The position numbers were made by a program, and so were the translations under genes. Source: CAMLJR01 sp964631955 (GTDB taxonomy: Bacteria; Pseudomonadota; Gammaproteobacteria; Pseudomonadales; CAMLJR01). From it: a stretch of 64,000 nucleotides of DNA. Position 1 is the stretch's first letter. The number at the start of each line of letters is the position of its first letter. Below are positions 27,947 to 36,944 of the stretch, piece after piece. The stretch lies in contig CAZWBA010000005.1 in assembly GCA_964631955.1 (NCBI GenBank), positions 62,001 to 126,000 on the forward strand, written 5' to 3'. The notes under the pieces were generated by a model that was not told the origin of the DNA, did not search any database, and was given only the letters and a program-made list of their open reading frames with translations.

Positions 27947-28257
27947 ATAGCCACACACTGAATCGGCATCCTGCGCCCCAGCTCAACGGAAAGGTTATCG
28001 CCCTTGCCGCGAATGGTATTCGGACCATTGCTGTAAATGAAACCGGAGCCGCTGGGCTGCTGCTGCAGCTCGATACTTTCGCCATTGCGCATCAGGATTG
28101 CGGAACGCGTAGCCTGCGCAAAGCGGACTGAAATGCTCTCGCCGTTTGTGCAGGAAAATGTGACATCGCGGTCATCCTGAATAATCGGCATGGGCCCACA
28201 GGCGCAAACCAGCAAAGCGAAAATACCTGCCGAATAAAATGCCTTCACCCGATTCAT
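27943..28257 (-). CDS. MliC-like lysozyme-inhibitor lipoprotein
   Basis: A 104-residue protein: hydrophobic leader with a lipobox-like LLVCAC, so a lipid-anchored Cys is likely. The domain has the MliC/PliC features VTFSCTNGESISVRF, SGSGFIYSNG and a C-terminal cysteine (PIQCVA). MliC proteins bind c-type lysozyme in the periplasm or outer membrane. The start overlaps the hipA stop (ATGA), an unexpected coupling. Confidence 0.75.
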   Translation of the reverse strand: MNRVKAFYSAGIFALLVCACGPMPIIQDDRDVTFSCTNGESISVRFAQATRSAILMRNGESIELQQQPSGSGFIYSNGPNTIRGKGDNLSVELGRRMPIQCVAI

Positions 28258-29516
28258 TCACCAGACGGTCTTTCAAAGAAGAAACACTCGGGCAGGATGG
28301 CCGGAGCAATGTAGTCCAGATCCTGAGCCGACACACCGCAATCGAAGAAAACCTCGCGCCACTGACGCACCACTCCGACGATCTGATCAATTTCCTGGCG
28401 GGCCGCGTCGGCCGACAGTCCGAAACGGCCAGCCTGCGACAACAGGTTGTAGCGGCTAGCCGTGCGACCGTAATTGCCTACGGTCAGTGCCAAGTCACGC
28501 CGCTCCAAACTAACCACCGGGGCGGGCACCAGATCATAGGCGGGCGACAAGCGCCATCCCTTGGGCCGGCGAAGCAGCGCGTGATTGCGGGGGTGATCGT
28601 CATTATTGGTCACGGCGGCATTGAAGACCATGCGCCGGAACAGCTCAGCGCAATCGGCTTCGGGCCTGTCGGACCAGCGACGCAGATTGTCAGCCAGCAG
28701 CGGATAGGACCACCGTTCACGGCTCAGATAGCTGTCGTCGCAGTCGAGCACAGTCAGCCCGCTGACCAGCCCAAAGCGCAGATAACCCTTGTCCGTGTGC
28801 TCGCGATCAAAGCGCTGCAGCATCAGCACATCGCTGTCGCCCACGGCCTGCAGGCGTGCCTGCGTGACGTTCAGACCGCAGCGACGCGCGAGGTCGAGAG
28901 TGGCGTACTCGATGCGCTGCAGGTTGCAACGATCATCTTTCGCTGGAAACTTACCCAGCCACAGACACTGCGCATCCTCGATAGTGGCTTTAGGGCGTGC
29001 GCCGCCCATGCTGGTGCCCGGGTCGAGCTGCTCCAGAAGATGCACGGGTACCGGCTTGCCTTCCTCAATGGCCTGCGCTGCAGCAATTAATTCAGCGAGC
29101 CGGTGAGTGCGGTTGTACTCACGCCTGGGAGCTGGTGGTTCCGCCTTGAGGCCAAAACTCAGATAACCAGCACCATCCTGCGGCCCATGCAGCAAATAGT
29201 CGATCTCCTGCAAATCACCGGCAGCGCGCTCAAGCTTGTGCTCAATAACCCGTCGCCCCCAGGCATCTGGACCCGCATCACGCACTGCACCAGGGATGCC
29301 TTTGAGTTGGGTGAATTCGTAGACAGTTTTACCCAGGGGCAGGTGGTACGGATCTAGCGCCACTGCTTCGGCACGTTGGAGATAGCGGTCGCCATAGCGA
29401 AAGCGCCCGATCTGCGTGCCATCAGACAGAGTCTGCACTTTCAGCAGCGCCGCCGGCACCGTGTCCAGCGTGCCGGGAAGCTGGATGTAGACATAAGCTT
29501 CGCGCTCAGAAGTCAT
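28254..29516 (-). CDS. hipA: HipA-family serine/threonine kinase toxin
   Basis: A 420-residue protein from the ATG at 29516, which overlaps hipB by 11 bp. The longer upstream frame is rejected. It has an N-terminal HipA domain (AYVYIQLPG... ALDPYHLPLG), a glycine loop GTSMGGARPKA with the ATP-binding lysine, the catalytic NNDDHPRNH motif and the metal-binding AYDLVP. Family members phosphorylate tRNA synthetases or other targets and cause growth arrest, and HipB neutralises them. The overlap with hipB is the standard antitoxin-first layout. Confidence 0.92.
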   Translation of the reverse strand: MTSEREAYVYIQLPGTLDTVPAALLKVQTLSDGTQIGRFRYGDRYLQRAEAVALDPYHLPLGKTVYEFTQLKGIPGAVRDAGPDAWGRRVIEHKLERAAGDLQEIDYLLHGPQDGAGYLSFGLKAEPPAPRREYNRTHRLAELIAAAQAIEEGKPVPVHLLEQLDPGTSMGGARPKATIEDAQCLWLGKFPAKDDRCNLQRIEYATLDLARRCGLNVTQARLQAVGDSDVLMLQRFDREHTDKGYLRFGLVSGLTVLDCDDSYLSRERWSYPLLADNLRRWSDRPEADCAELFRRMVFNAAVTNNDDHPRNHALLRRPKGWRLSPAYDLVPAPVVSLERRDLALTVGNYGRTASRYNLLSQAGRFGLSADAARQEIDQIVGVVRQWREVFFDCGVSAQDLDYIAPAILPECFFFERPSGE

Positions 29517-29838
29517 AGTCGTTGCCAGTCTTGCGTGGCTTACCTGCACGGGCGGGACGCCGCGAAGCCTCAAGCGCCTTACCGTGAATATCGGTGTCGG
29601 GATCAGCTACTGAGTCCAAAGACCTCTCCAGGCCAAGCGCCCACAGCACGGTGAAACAGACACCGATAGCTGTGCCAGGCTTGCCAAGCTCCAGAGCTGT
29701 CAGGGTGTTGCGATTGACCCCTGCTTTGCTGGCTAGATCCACCACCGACCAGCCGCGACGAATCCGTGCGATACGGATGCGCTGACCCAGCTGAGCGATC
29801 CGCTCGGAAACATGTGATGGAATGGCAAAACTGCTCAT
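29506..29838 (-). CDS. hipB: HipB-like XRE antitoxin/repressor
   Basis: A 110-residue protein with a Cro/CI helix-turn-helix (about residues 17-70: LGQRIRIARIRRGWSVVDLA, GVNRNTLTALELG) and a basic disordered tail (ASRRPARAGKPRK) of the kind that blocks the HipA kinase. It overlaps hipA and should repress its own promoter in the 29839-29970 region. Confidence 0.9.
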   Translation of the reverse strand: MSSFAIPSHVSERIAQLGQRIRIARIRRGWSVVDLASKAGVNRNTLTALELGKPGTAIGVCFTVLWALGLERSLDSVADPDTDIHGKALEASRRPARAGKPRKTGNDYDF

Positions 29839-29925
29839 AATTTTGGGCTCAATAAGACTAAACGCCCATTATTATAGGCAATCAATGATGATTTCGTAAG
29901 CCATAAAAAAACTATTTGATCAATA

Positions 29926-29964
29926 TATTAGGCGTATAGCACATTAATAACCAGCTTATTAGGC
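29926..29964. promoter_or_regulatory. Possible HipB operator half-sites
   Basis: TATTAGGC occurs at 29926-29933 and again at 29957-29964, 31 bp apart (three helical turns), in the AT-rich region upstream of hipB. Repeated motifs at helical spacing are what a HipB-type repressor would bind. No protein-DNA evidence is available. Confidence 0.3.
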
Positions 29965-30033
29965 AAAAACTCCTCCAGCCAACGTTCTTTTCACACCCCG
30001 AGGGCAACCATACACAGCAAAGACAGACAACTA

Positions 30034-31707
30034 CTACACCTCGGCGAATACACTTTCATCACCATCATCATCTTGAGCTGTAACCGAATTAGGTAGCCGC
30101 CCTACTACCTTAACGCCAAGATCTACAAAACCATCAACGATTTTGGTCAAGCTGCCTTTGCCTTCGTGGAGTGTCTTAAACGTATCAACGTAAGTGGTGT
30201 GGACGGTATTGATCTGACTTCCCAACCTTCCCATCTTCCCCAAAAAGATCCGCAGCTTTTCGTGAATCCTGGTGGCCTGGTCGGCAAGTATTTTCGTGCT
30301 TTGATTTTGTCGCTGAATGCTCCACAAATTTGCGACTACACGTAGCACGGGAAGCAATGTCGTTGCCGTGACGATCGCAATACGCTTTTCGTACGCCGAC
30401 TGAAAAAGCGCCGGACTGTGTTCGGCAGCAAGCAAGTAGGCCGGCTCGATCGCCATAAACATAAAGACAAAATCAGGCGAATTGAGCCCCTCCAGCTCGG
30501 GATATTTTTTGGCTGCCAAGGTGTCGATGTGATTGCGAATCGCAGCCAGGTGAGCGGCGAGCGCAACCGCGCGCTCCTCATCGGTTTCCGCCGCCACGTA
30601 ATTCGTATACGCCACCAGTGATACCTTGCTATCCACGATGATGTGTTTATTTTCGGGGAGATGTACAACAAAATCCGGCCGGCGATCTTTTTCATCCTCA
30701 TCCTTGAAGTTCGCTTCGCGCTCAAACTCAACCTCTTTGCGCAAACCCGCCTGCTCCAGCAAAAACTCGACTTTTTGCTCCCCCCAAGTTCCTTGCAGTT
30801 TTTTATCGCCCTTTAACGCTCGGGTTAAATTGGATGCTTCCGTTGTGATCTGATTGTTCAATTGAATGAGCTTTTCCAATTCAGTTTTCATTGAGGCTTG
30901 GCCGTGAACGGTATCCGTGTGAATCTGATCGGTGCGCTGACGGAACGACTCTAATTGATCTTTAAGCGGCTTAAGCAGTGCGTCCAGACCTTGTCGACTT
31001 TGTTCTGAAAAGCTCTGCTGTTTCGCTTCGAATATCTGATTGGCAAGATTTTGAAACTCCTGCGTTAACTGCACTTTGTTATCCTGTAACAAGCGCAACT
31101 TCTCTTCACTGGCCTCACGCTCTTTTTCGCTCGCTGTTTCCAGCTCAGCGATTTTTGTCTCGGCAGCTGAAAGCGATGCGCGCAACCGCTCCAAATCCTG
31201 TTCTTTTTGCTGCAGCACACTTCGGGCTTCGACTAATTGGCGGGCCTGCTCGGCAGCTTGCCCCAACTTTTCGCTCTGCGTCTTTAATTGCCCCTGCAAC
31301 AACGATTGGGCTTCCTCCAGTCGCAGCACCGTCAACCTGGATTCTTCAAGCTGCTTAGTACGATCGTGCACCCGAGTCTCTTCAGCCTCCAATTTCTCCT
31401 CAAGGGCTCCGACCCGAACACGCAACTCTTTCTCGATATTGCGCAGCGAATCAAGTTGCTCGCCGAGCATTTTCCATTCTTGCAGCCGGCTGTTTTTTTC
31501 AGCGTCCAGCTGACTAATCTGCTGCTTCGACAGCGCCAGCGATTGATTAGCCTGAGTCAATTGTCCCTCCCACTGCGACTGACTATCCGCCAGATTTTTA
31601 GCAGCCAATCCCTGCGCGGCTCGACCGCCGACAAAGTAACCCAGCACAAGAAACACAGCCAATATCGCAATCATCACAATGAGCAGGACAGGTGATATGG
31701 TCATCAT
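30034..31707 (-). CDS. rmuC: DNA recombination protein RmuC
   Basis: A 557-residue protein: N-terminal transmembrane helix (PVLLIVMIAILAVFLVLGYF), a long coiled coil (about 30-225, rich in Gln/Glu/Leu heptads), then the RmuC nuclease-like domain (LKGDKKLQGTWGEQKVEFLLEQ, RPDFVVHLPENKHIIVDSKV, PDFVFMFMAIEP). RmuC limits inversion at short repeats and has been linked to defence against mobile DNA. It lies 48 bp downstream of the small gene at 31756 on the same strand. Confidence 0.93.
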   Translation of the reverse strand: MMTISPVLLIVMIAILAVFLVLGYFVGGRAAQGLAAKNLADSQSQWEGQLTQANQSLALSKQQISQLDAEKNSRLQEWKMLGEQLDSLRNIEKELRVRVGALEEKLEAEETRVHDRTKQLEESRLTVLRLEEAQSLLQGQLKTQSEKLGQAAEQARQLVEARSVLQQKEQDLERLRASLSAAETKIAELETASEKEREASEEKLRLLQDNKVQLTQEFQNLANQIFEAKQQSFSEQSRQGLDALLKPLKDQLESFRQRTDQIHTDTVHGQASMKTELEKLIQLNNQITTEASNLTRALKGDKKLQGTWGEQKVEFLLEQAGLRKEVEFEREANFKDEDEKDRRPDFVVHLPENKHIIVDSKVSLVAYTNYVAAETDEERAVALAAHLAAIRNHIDTLAAKKYPELEGLNSPDFVFMFMAIEPAYLLAAEHSPALFQSAYEKRIAIVTATTLLPVLRVVANLWSIQRQNQSTKILADQATRIHEKLRIFLGKMGRLGSQINTVHTTYVDTFKTLHEGKGSLTKIVDGFVDLGVKVVGRLPNSVTAQDDDGDESVFAEV

Positions 31708-31755
31708 TCTTCCTTTAAAAAATAAGATGTGAGTTAGCTCAGATTCAATGCAGCA

Positions 31756-32025
31756 CTATGGATGATTAATGCGGCGGTAACGATGACCTACAGTGACGAC
31801 ACGGCCGTTAGCCATCACAGCGTACGCATCAAGAAGCGCCGACACGCGCCCGAACAAACCACCGGCATAACTCGCCAACTGCTTTCGAGCATGCTTGTCG
31901 AAATACAGAATTTCCGATCCATCATGTGCGTGTTCTCGATTACCAAAACGCTCTAACAGCTCCAAGGCTAAAGGTGGCAGGCCCCGTTGCTGTGACCGAA
32001 CTTGAGCGTGCTGTGTCATATTCAT
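31756..32025 (-). CDS. Small hypothetical protein downstream of an HTH gene
   Basis: An 89-residue protein from the ATG at 32025, which has a good AAGGAGA Shine-Dalgarno 8 bp upstream. The upstream in-frame extension lacks support. Its body (QHAQVRSQQRGLPPLALELL, DGSEILYFDKHARKQL, DAYAVMANGRVVTVGHRYRR) has the short beta/alpha pattern of DUF4258-like proteins, which relate to RelE-type folds, but this is a weak resemblance. It forms a two-gene unit with the HTH protein at 32052, 26 bp apart, an arrangement that recalls toxin-antitoxin pairs. Confidence 0.7.
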   Translation of the reverse strand: MNMTQHAQVRSQQRGLPPLALELLERFGNREHAHDGSEILYFDKHARKQLASYAGGLFGRVSALLDAYAVMANGRVVTVGHRYRRINHP

Positions 32026-32051
32026 GGCAGGTCTCCTTGTTAAGCGTCCTA

Positions 32052-32477
32052 TCAGTGAATTGCGGTTGAATCCCCTGGCTGATATTGCATGCAAAGCAGA
32101 AACTCTTCGAAACGCGTTACCTGAATTTGGTTTAGTGCAGCGAGATAGGGACCGCCTACCGCTTTGCGTAATGTCGCTAGTAAGCGGCGCTCGTCAGCAG
32201 TTTGCGGGATATCCAAGTAAGGCTCGATTACCTGCCACATCTCCGGCTGGTATTCCTCTAAACACAGCCGCAGCAGATGAATAGGCTCTACCTGCAGGGC
32301 CTTTGCTACAGGGTCGATCTTATTCAACGGTAATTGCGCTTTTCCCTGCTTGATCAGCGCAATGATCTGCGGATTGTCGAATCCCACCTCACGCGCCAAA
32401 TCCTTTTGTTCAATGTCGAGCGAGGCCATGCAATGAGATAAAAATAGAGCGACTTGGGATGCATTGTCAGAGGCCAT
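32052..32477 (-). CDS. XRE-like helix-turn-helix protein
   Basis: A 141-residue protein. The N-terminal half reads as a helix-turn-helix (DIEQKDLAREVGFDNPQIIA, LIKQGKAQLPLNKIDPVAKA, LQVEPIHLLRL) of the Cro/CI kind. The C-terminal part is helical and unassigned. Its start lies 73 bp from the first of two palindromic operators (32550-32570), so it is the most obvious candidate to bind them and to control itself and the divergent helicase operon. Inference from position only. Confidence 0.75.
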   Translation of the reverse strand: MASDNASQVALFLSHCMASLDIEQKDLAREVGFDNPQIIALIKQGKAQLPLNKIDPVAKALQVEPIHLLRLCLEEYQPEMWQVIEPYLDIPQTADERRLLATLRKAVGGPYLAALNQIQVTRFEEFLLCMQYQPGDSTAIH

Positions 32478-32549
32478 CTATTGCTCCTATTTTCTAAGCA
32501 GCGATCTGGTCGACAGCTGTGTTTCGATGAAGCCAGTTTGCACTCTCAA

Positions 32550-32570
32550 GTGGCTCACGGAATGAGCCAC
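32550..32570. promoter_or_regulatory. Palindromic operator 1 (GTGGCTCA-N5-TGAGCCAC)
   Basis: A perfect inverted repeat with 8-bp arms and a 5-bp centre in the divergent region between the HTH gene and the helicase operon. It is almost identical to operator 2, centred 62 bp away. Confidence 0.8.
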
Positions 32571-32610
32571 CCATAAAATTATTATGGAAATCTGGAAAAT
32601 ATTTTCGCAT

Positions 32611-32633
32611 GGTGGCTCACACCATGAGCCACC
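32611..32633. promoter_or_regulatory. Palindromic operator 2 (GGTGGCTCA-N5-TGAGCCACC)
   Basis: A perfect inverted repeat with 9-bp arms and a 5-bp centre, sharing GTGGCTCA/TGAGCCAC with operator 1. It lies 71 bp upstream of the preferred helicase start at 32704. This supports that start over the upstream ATG at 32584, which would place both the site and the promoter inside the coding region. Confidence 0.8.
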
Positions 32634-32703
32634 ATGCCGTTATGCTGTGTCGCTGTCGCTGGCCGGATATCGGTATGCGATCCATCGTCGTAAGGAATTT
32701 CTC

Positions 32704-35700
32704 GTGCAGCGATCCAACAATGAGGTTTTATTTTCTGCCACCGATCTCACGCACTTTGCCGAGTGCCAGCATCTGTCGTGGCTGGACCGATTAAACCTCG
32801 ACCACCGCATGGAAGCCGCCGAAGATGATGCGCAGGCCATTTTGATCCAGCAAAAAGGCTACGCTCATGAAGCGCAATTCTTTGAAAAAGAAAAATCGCA
32901 ATGTCCTAGCTGGATAGAAATTAAGGGAGATTCACTGGAGGCTCGGATCGAAACCACCGCGCAGGCTATTCGCGACGGGGTGGAGCTGATTTTTCAAGGT
33001 GTATTACGACGAGGCAACCTGACCGGGACCGCCGATTTCCTTATGCGCGTACCAGGCGCTGATATTCAATACGAGGTTGCCGACACCAAACTTGCGCGGT
33101 CCACGAAAGCCAAGTTTTTATTGCAGCTGTGCTTTTACTCAGACCTGCTGTCGGATCTGACAGGCAAACTGCCGGTATCCATACATGTTGAGCTGGGCAG
33201 CGGCAAGCGCGAAACCTTTCGCGTTGCTGACTATTTCTATTATTACCTCCATCTGCGCGATCAATTTCTTGCCTACATCGACACCTATCCCGAAGCTGCA
33301 CCGCCCTATCCAGTCCCTTGCGAACATTGCACGATCTGTCGCTGGCGCGATCGGTGCGCCGAGCAACGATTAACGGACGACCATCTTTCAGCGGTTGCGA
33401 ATATCCGGCAGCAGCAAATTGTCCGGCTGGAAGCGGCTGGCATCAAAACGGTGGTTCAACTTGCTGAGCTGGCACCGTCAGCGAAGATAAAAGACATCGC
33501 CGAGGAGACGCTCACCAAACTGCGCGAGCAGGCCCGTCTGCAAATGTGGGAACGCACAACCGGTGAAGCTAGGGTCGATATTCTGGAACTCAACGAGAAC
33601 GAAGTACGTGGTTTCGACCGGCTTCCTCTTCCCGATCGCGGCGACTTGTTTTTCGATATGGAGGGCGACCCCATCGAGGACGGCGGCCTGGAGTATTTAT
33701 TCGGCGTGTATTACTTCGACGATGGCCAGCCTCAATTCACGGCTTTCTGGGCACATGATCGCGCAGAAGAGCGTCAGGCGTTCATCGATTTTATGAATTT
33801 CGTGGAAGCGCGTATCGCTCGATTCCCCTCCGCGCATATTTATCATTATGCGCATTACGAAAACACCGCGCTCAAGCGCCTCATGACCTCACACGGCGTG
33901 AAGGAAAGCGCTGTCGATCAATTACTGCGCGAACACCGTCTGGTGGATCTTTACAAAGTTGTCCGCGAAGCCCTGCGCATCTCAAAAGATTCTTATTCGA
34001 TTAAATCCGTCGAGAGCTTTTATGCTGAGAAACGCTCGGCCGATGTCAAAAAAGCAAGCGACAGCATTGTCGTCTATGAACAATGGCGTGAATCCCGAGA
34101 TCCTGCATTATTGGAGTCCATCCGCGTATATAACGAAGATGATTGCCGCTCAACGTGGCAATTGCGCGAATGGCTGCTCACGCTGCGGCCATCGCATGCG
34201 CACCGGTTCAACGCTGCTGCCGTGGAGGATGCGAAAGCTGCCGCAAGCGCTGCAAAAAAATCAGAGAAAACCCTTGCGCACGAGTCGATGCTTGAGCGTT
34301 TTCATGAGCGATTGATCACCGCACCGGAAAACCCTGCGCTCGACCCCAGCCTCGCCGAGCTGGTTTTTCAGCTATTGGATTTTCATCGACGCGCTGACAA
34401 GCCAGGCTGGTGGTCCACCTTTGACCGCAAAGAGGCGGAGTTTGAAGACTTGATCGATGACATGGAGGTCATCGCAGGCCTTCACTCACCGCAATTTATC
34501 GATTGCGATGAGGGCAGCATTTACCGCTATCACTACCCTGCCCAGGAATTCAAAATCAAAGCCGGCGACCCTGTTGCACGTCTCGATAATTTAAAAGAGG
34601 CAACAGTTGTAGCAATTGATGAAAAATCGCTCACCATCAACCTTGAAATGCGTCTGGGAAAGGAGCCCGCGCCGCCTGAACTGCTCTCGATTGCACTGGG
34701 CAAGCCTATCAACAACGATGTCATGCGTGACGCGGTGGTGGCGTACGCCAATGCGCTATGCCAAGGCAGTGAGGAGTTTAAAGCGGCAACGGAATTTCTG
34801 CGTCGAACCATTCCCGACATTGCAACGGTTCCTATCGGCAGCCCGCTCATTGATGCAGCTGAAGATACTGTTGCCCAGGCAATCAATGTAGTGAGCCATT
34901 TGAACAATTCTTATGCCTTTATCCAGGGACCACCAGGCACGGGCAAGACATACACCGGCTCGCATATCATTGCGGACTTGCTAGCACGCGGCAAACGGAT
35001 TGCGGTTTCGTCCAACAGTCACAAGGCCATAAACAATTTACTGAACGCTGTCGACAAGCGAATGAAGGAACGTGGCGTCAGCTATCGCGGCATGAAAAAA
35101 GTTGGCCAGAAAGGCAGTGGCGAAATTCAAAGTGACTTCATCGTAAACGTTGGCAGCTACAAGCCGATGGAACAGGAGAAACCTGATCTCATTGCAGGTA
35201 CGGCTTGGGCCATTGCACGTCCGGAATTTCGTGGCGAGTTCGACTATCTATTTATCGACGAAGCCGGTCAGGTCTCTTTAGCCAATACCATCGCAATGGC
35301 AATGTGCGCGAAAAACCTGGTATTGCTGGGCGATCAAATGCAGCTCGGTCAGCCTATCCAAGGTTCGCACCCAGGCCGCAGCGGCGAATCTGCGCTGGAG
35401 TATCTCTTGGCCGGCGAGCACACCATTGCTCCAGAGCGCGGGATATTTCTCGATAAGAGTTTTCGTATGCACCCCGATATATGCGGGTTTATCTCAGACG
35501 CCATTTATGACGGACGCCTCAAATCCGACGAATCAACCTTTCAGCAAGCACTAGTGTTAAACAATGCAGCACACCCATTGCTAATGCCAACCGGCATTCG
35601 CTTTGTACCGCTTGAACACGATGGTTGCTCGCAAAAGAGCGAAGAGGAAGCTGCTCTTATTGCCGAGATATTCGAAAACCTTTTGACTCAGCATCACCGA

Positions 35701-36066
35701 GACAAGAGTGGTAACGTCAAGCCAATAACCCTTGATGACATATTGGTTGTCGCCCCCTACAACATGCAGGTTAATCTGTTAAAAAACACGCTGCCAGAGG
35801 GAGCACGAGTTGGCACAGTTGATAAATTTCAAGGGCAAGAGGCCGAAGTTGTGCTTATCTCAATGGCAACTTCAAGCCAAGAATACATGCCGAGAAATAT
35901 TGAATTTCTATTTAGCAAAAATCGGTTAAATGTGGCTATTTCCCGTGCGAAATTGCTTTCTTTTTTCATCCTCTCCTCGGAGCTACTGTCTGCAAAGGCG
36001 ACTAGCCTAAAAGTAATCCCTCTCATAAACACTCTTTCATTCCTTAAATCAGGTTACTCTCAATGA
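32704..36066 (+). CDS. TM0106-type RecB-like Fe-S nuclease / DEDD exonuclease / SF1 helicase fusion
   Basis: A 1,120-residue protein from a GTG at 32704 with AAGGA 7 bp upstream. Domains in order: a RecB/Cas4-like nuclease (about 1-230) with QYEVADTKLAR and LLQLCFYS as active-site elements, and cysteines in FAECQH and CEHCTICRWRDRC that could hold a 4Fe-4S cluster; a DEDD/RNase H-like exonuclease (about 315-510: LFFDMEGDP, YHYAHYENTALKRL, YNEDDCRSTWQLREW); then an SF1 Dna2/Nam7-type helicase with Walker A GPPGTGKT at 742-749, FIDEAGQ, and KFQGQEAEVVLISM. It is probably a DNA end-processing enzyme. Its stop overlaps the HNH gene start (ATGA). Defence function is inferred from neighbours. Confidence 0.88.
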   Translation: MQRSNNEVLFSATDLTHFAECQHLSWLDRLNLDHRMEAAEDDAQAILIQQKGYAHEAQFFEKEKSQCPSWIEIKGDSLEARIETTAQAIRDGVELIFQGVLRRGNLTGTADFLMRVPGADIQYEVADTKLARSTKAKFLLQLCFYSDLLSDLTGKLPVSIHVELGSGKRETFRVADYFYYYLHLRDQFLAYIDTYPEAAPPYPVPCEHCTICRWRDRCAEQRLTDDHLSAVANIRQQQIVRLEAAGIKTVVQLAELAPSAKIKDIAEETLTKLREQARLQMWERTTGEARVDILELNENEVRGFDRLPLPDRGDLFFDMEGDPIEDGGLEYLFGVYYFDDGQPQFTAFWAHDRAEERQAFIDFMNFVEARIARFPSAHIYHYAHYENTALKRLMTSHGVKESAVDQLLREHRLVDLYKVVREALRISKDSYSIKSVESFYAEKRSADVKKASDSIVVYEQWRESRDPALLESIRVYNEDDCRSTWQLREWLLTLRPSHAHRFNAAAVEDAKAAASAAKKSEKTLAHESMLERFHERLITAPENPALDPSLAELVFQLLDFHRRADKPGWWSTFDRKEAEFEDLIDDMEVIAGLHSPQFIDCDEGSIYRYHYPAQEFKIKAGDPVARLDNLKEATVVAIDEKSLTINLEMRLGKEPAPPELLSIALGKPINNDVMRDAVVAYANALCQGSEEFKAATEFLRRTIPDIATVPIGSPLIDAAEDTVAQAINVVSHLNNSYAFIQGPPGTGKTYTGSHIIADLLARGKRIAVSSNSHKAINNLLNAVDKRMKERGVSYRGMKKVGQKGSGEIQSDFIVNVGSYKPMEQEKPDLIAGTAWAIARPEFRGEFDYLFIDEAGQVSLANTIAMAMCAKNLVLLGDQMQLGQPIQGSHPGRSGESALEYLLAGEHTIAPERGIFLDKSFRMHPDICGFISDAIYDGRLKSDESTFQQALVLNNAAHPLLMPTGIRFVPLEHDGCSQKSEEEAALIAEIFENLLTQHHRDKSGNVKPITLDDILVVAPYNMQVNLLKNTLPEGARVGTVDKFQGQEAEVVLISMATSSQEYMPRNIEFLFSKNRLNVAISRAKLLSFFILSSELLSAKATSLKVIPLINTLSFLKSGYSQ

Positions 36067-36935
36067 AAAGAATTCCAGTAAAACTAACTAAAAATGATAT
36101 TGACGAAGGCCTAATATGGATAGGCTCAGAAAATATTGATTTTTTCCCTAAAAATTCACGGTTCCCTAGAGACAGGAAAGCTCTTAATACGCTAAAAAAT
36201 AACGGCGTTTATTTCAATAAAAAGGAAAGCGCAACAAAAATTAGATTTTTACTTAAGGAAATACAAGAAACAGTAATGGGGCCAGTTGCTACTAGAGGAT
36301 CAGGTGATACGAGACCTGATATTAGACCACAGTTAAAAAAATACTTTAAAAACAGAAGCGTTAATGCAGAAGAAGGAGATATTGTCAGAATTTTATTAAA
36401 GGATGGAGTTTACGAAATATCGATGGAAAAAAATTATACCTCTGAGGATGAAATAAGCATAGATCGACCGAACTTATTAAAATCGCCGCCACCTATAAAA
36501 GATATAGAAAGTCATCGCTCCGATAAAGACGGAGACCCTCTAGCAATCAATTGTAAGCCAGGTTCATTTTATATGGATCAATTTGGACTTAGCGAGATGC
36601 CATCAGGCGAAGCGCAACGAAGAGAATCCACTAGTCAAGTATATGAGCGTAGCCCCAAAGTAAGAGAGTATGTTCTGGAAAGAGCCAAAGGCCATTGTGA
36701 ATGGTGCGGCAGCAAAGGGTTTACCACCTCAAAAGGTTCCACTTATCTGGAAACCCATCACATACAACCACTTTCAGAAGAAGGAGATGACTCCATCTTT
36801 AATGTAATTGCTCTTTGTCCAAATCATCATAGGGAAGCTCATTTTGGCGAGAACTCCCAGCAAACAAAGAAGGCTCTCTTAGACCGCATTGATAAATTGA
36901 AAAGGCCAGTGCATGCAACACCACCAAAAGGTTAG
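36063..36935 (+). CDS. HNH endonuclease
   Basis: A 290-residue protein, clearly more AT-rich than its neighbours. The C-terminal quarter holds an HNH nuclease: CEWCG, LETHHIQPLSEEGDDSIFNV and ALCPNHHREAHF, with zinc-type cysteines before and after the catalytic histidines. The N-terminal 200 residues are unassigned and probably bind DNA or a modification. The start overlaps the helicase stop, so the two are translated together. McrA-like restriction is a reasonable guess, not shown. Confidence 0.85.
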   Translation: MKRIPVKLTKNDIDEGLIWIGSENIDFFPKNSRFPRDRKALNTLKNNGVYFNKKESATKIRFLLKEIQETVMGPVATRGSGDTRPDIRPQLKKYFKNRSVNAEEGDIVRILLKDGVYEISMEKNYTSEDEISIDRPNLLKSPPPIKDIESHRSDKDGDPLAINCKPGSFYMDQFGLSEMPSGEAQRRESTSQVYERSPKVREYVLERAKGHCEWCGSKGFTTSKGSTYLETHHIQPLSEEGDDSIFNVIALCPNHHREAHFGENSQQTKKALLDRIDKLKRPVHATPPKG

Positions 36936-36944
36936 ACCGATGCA

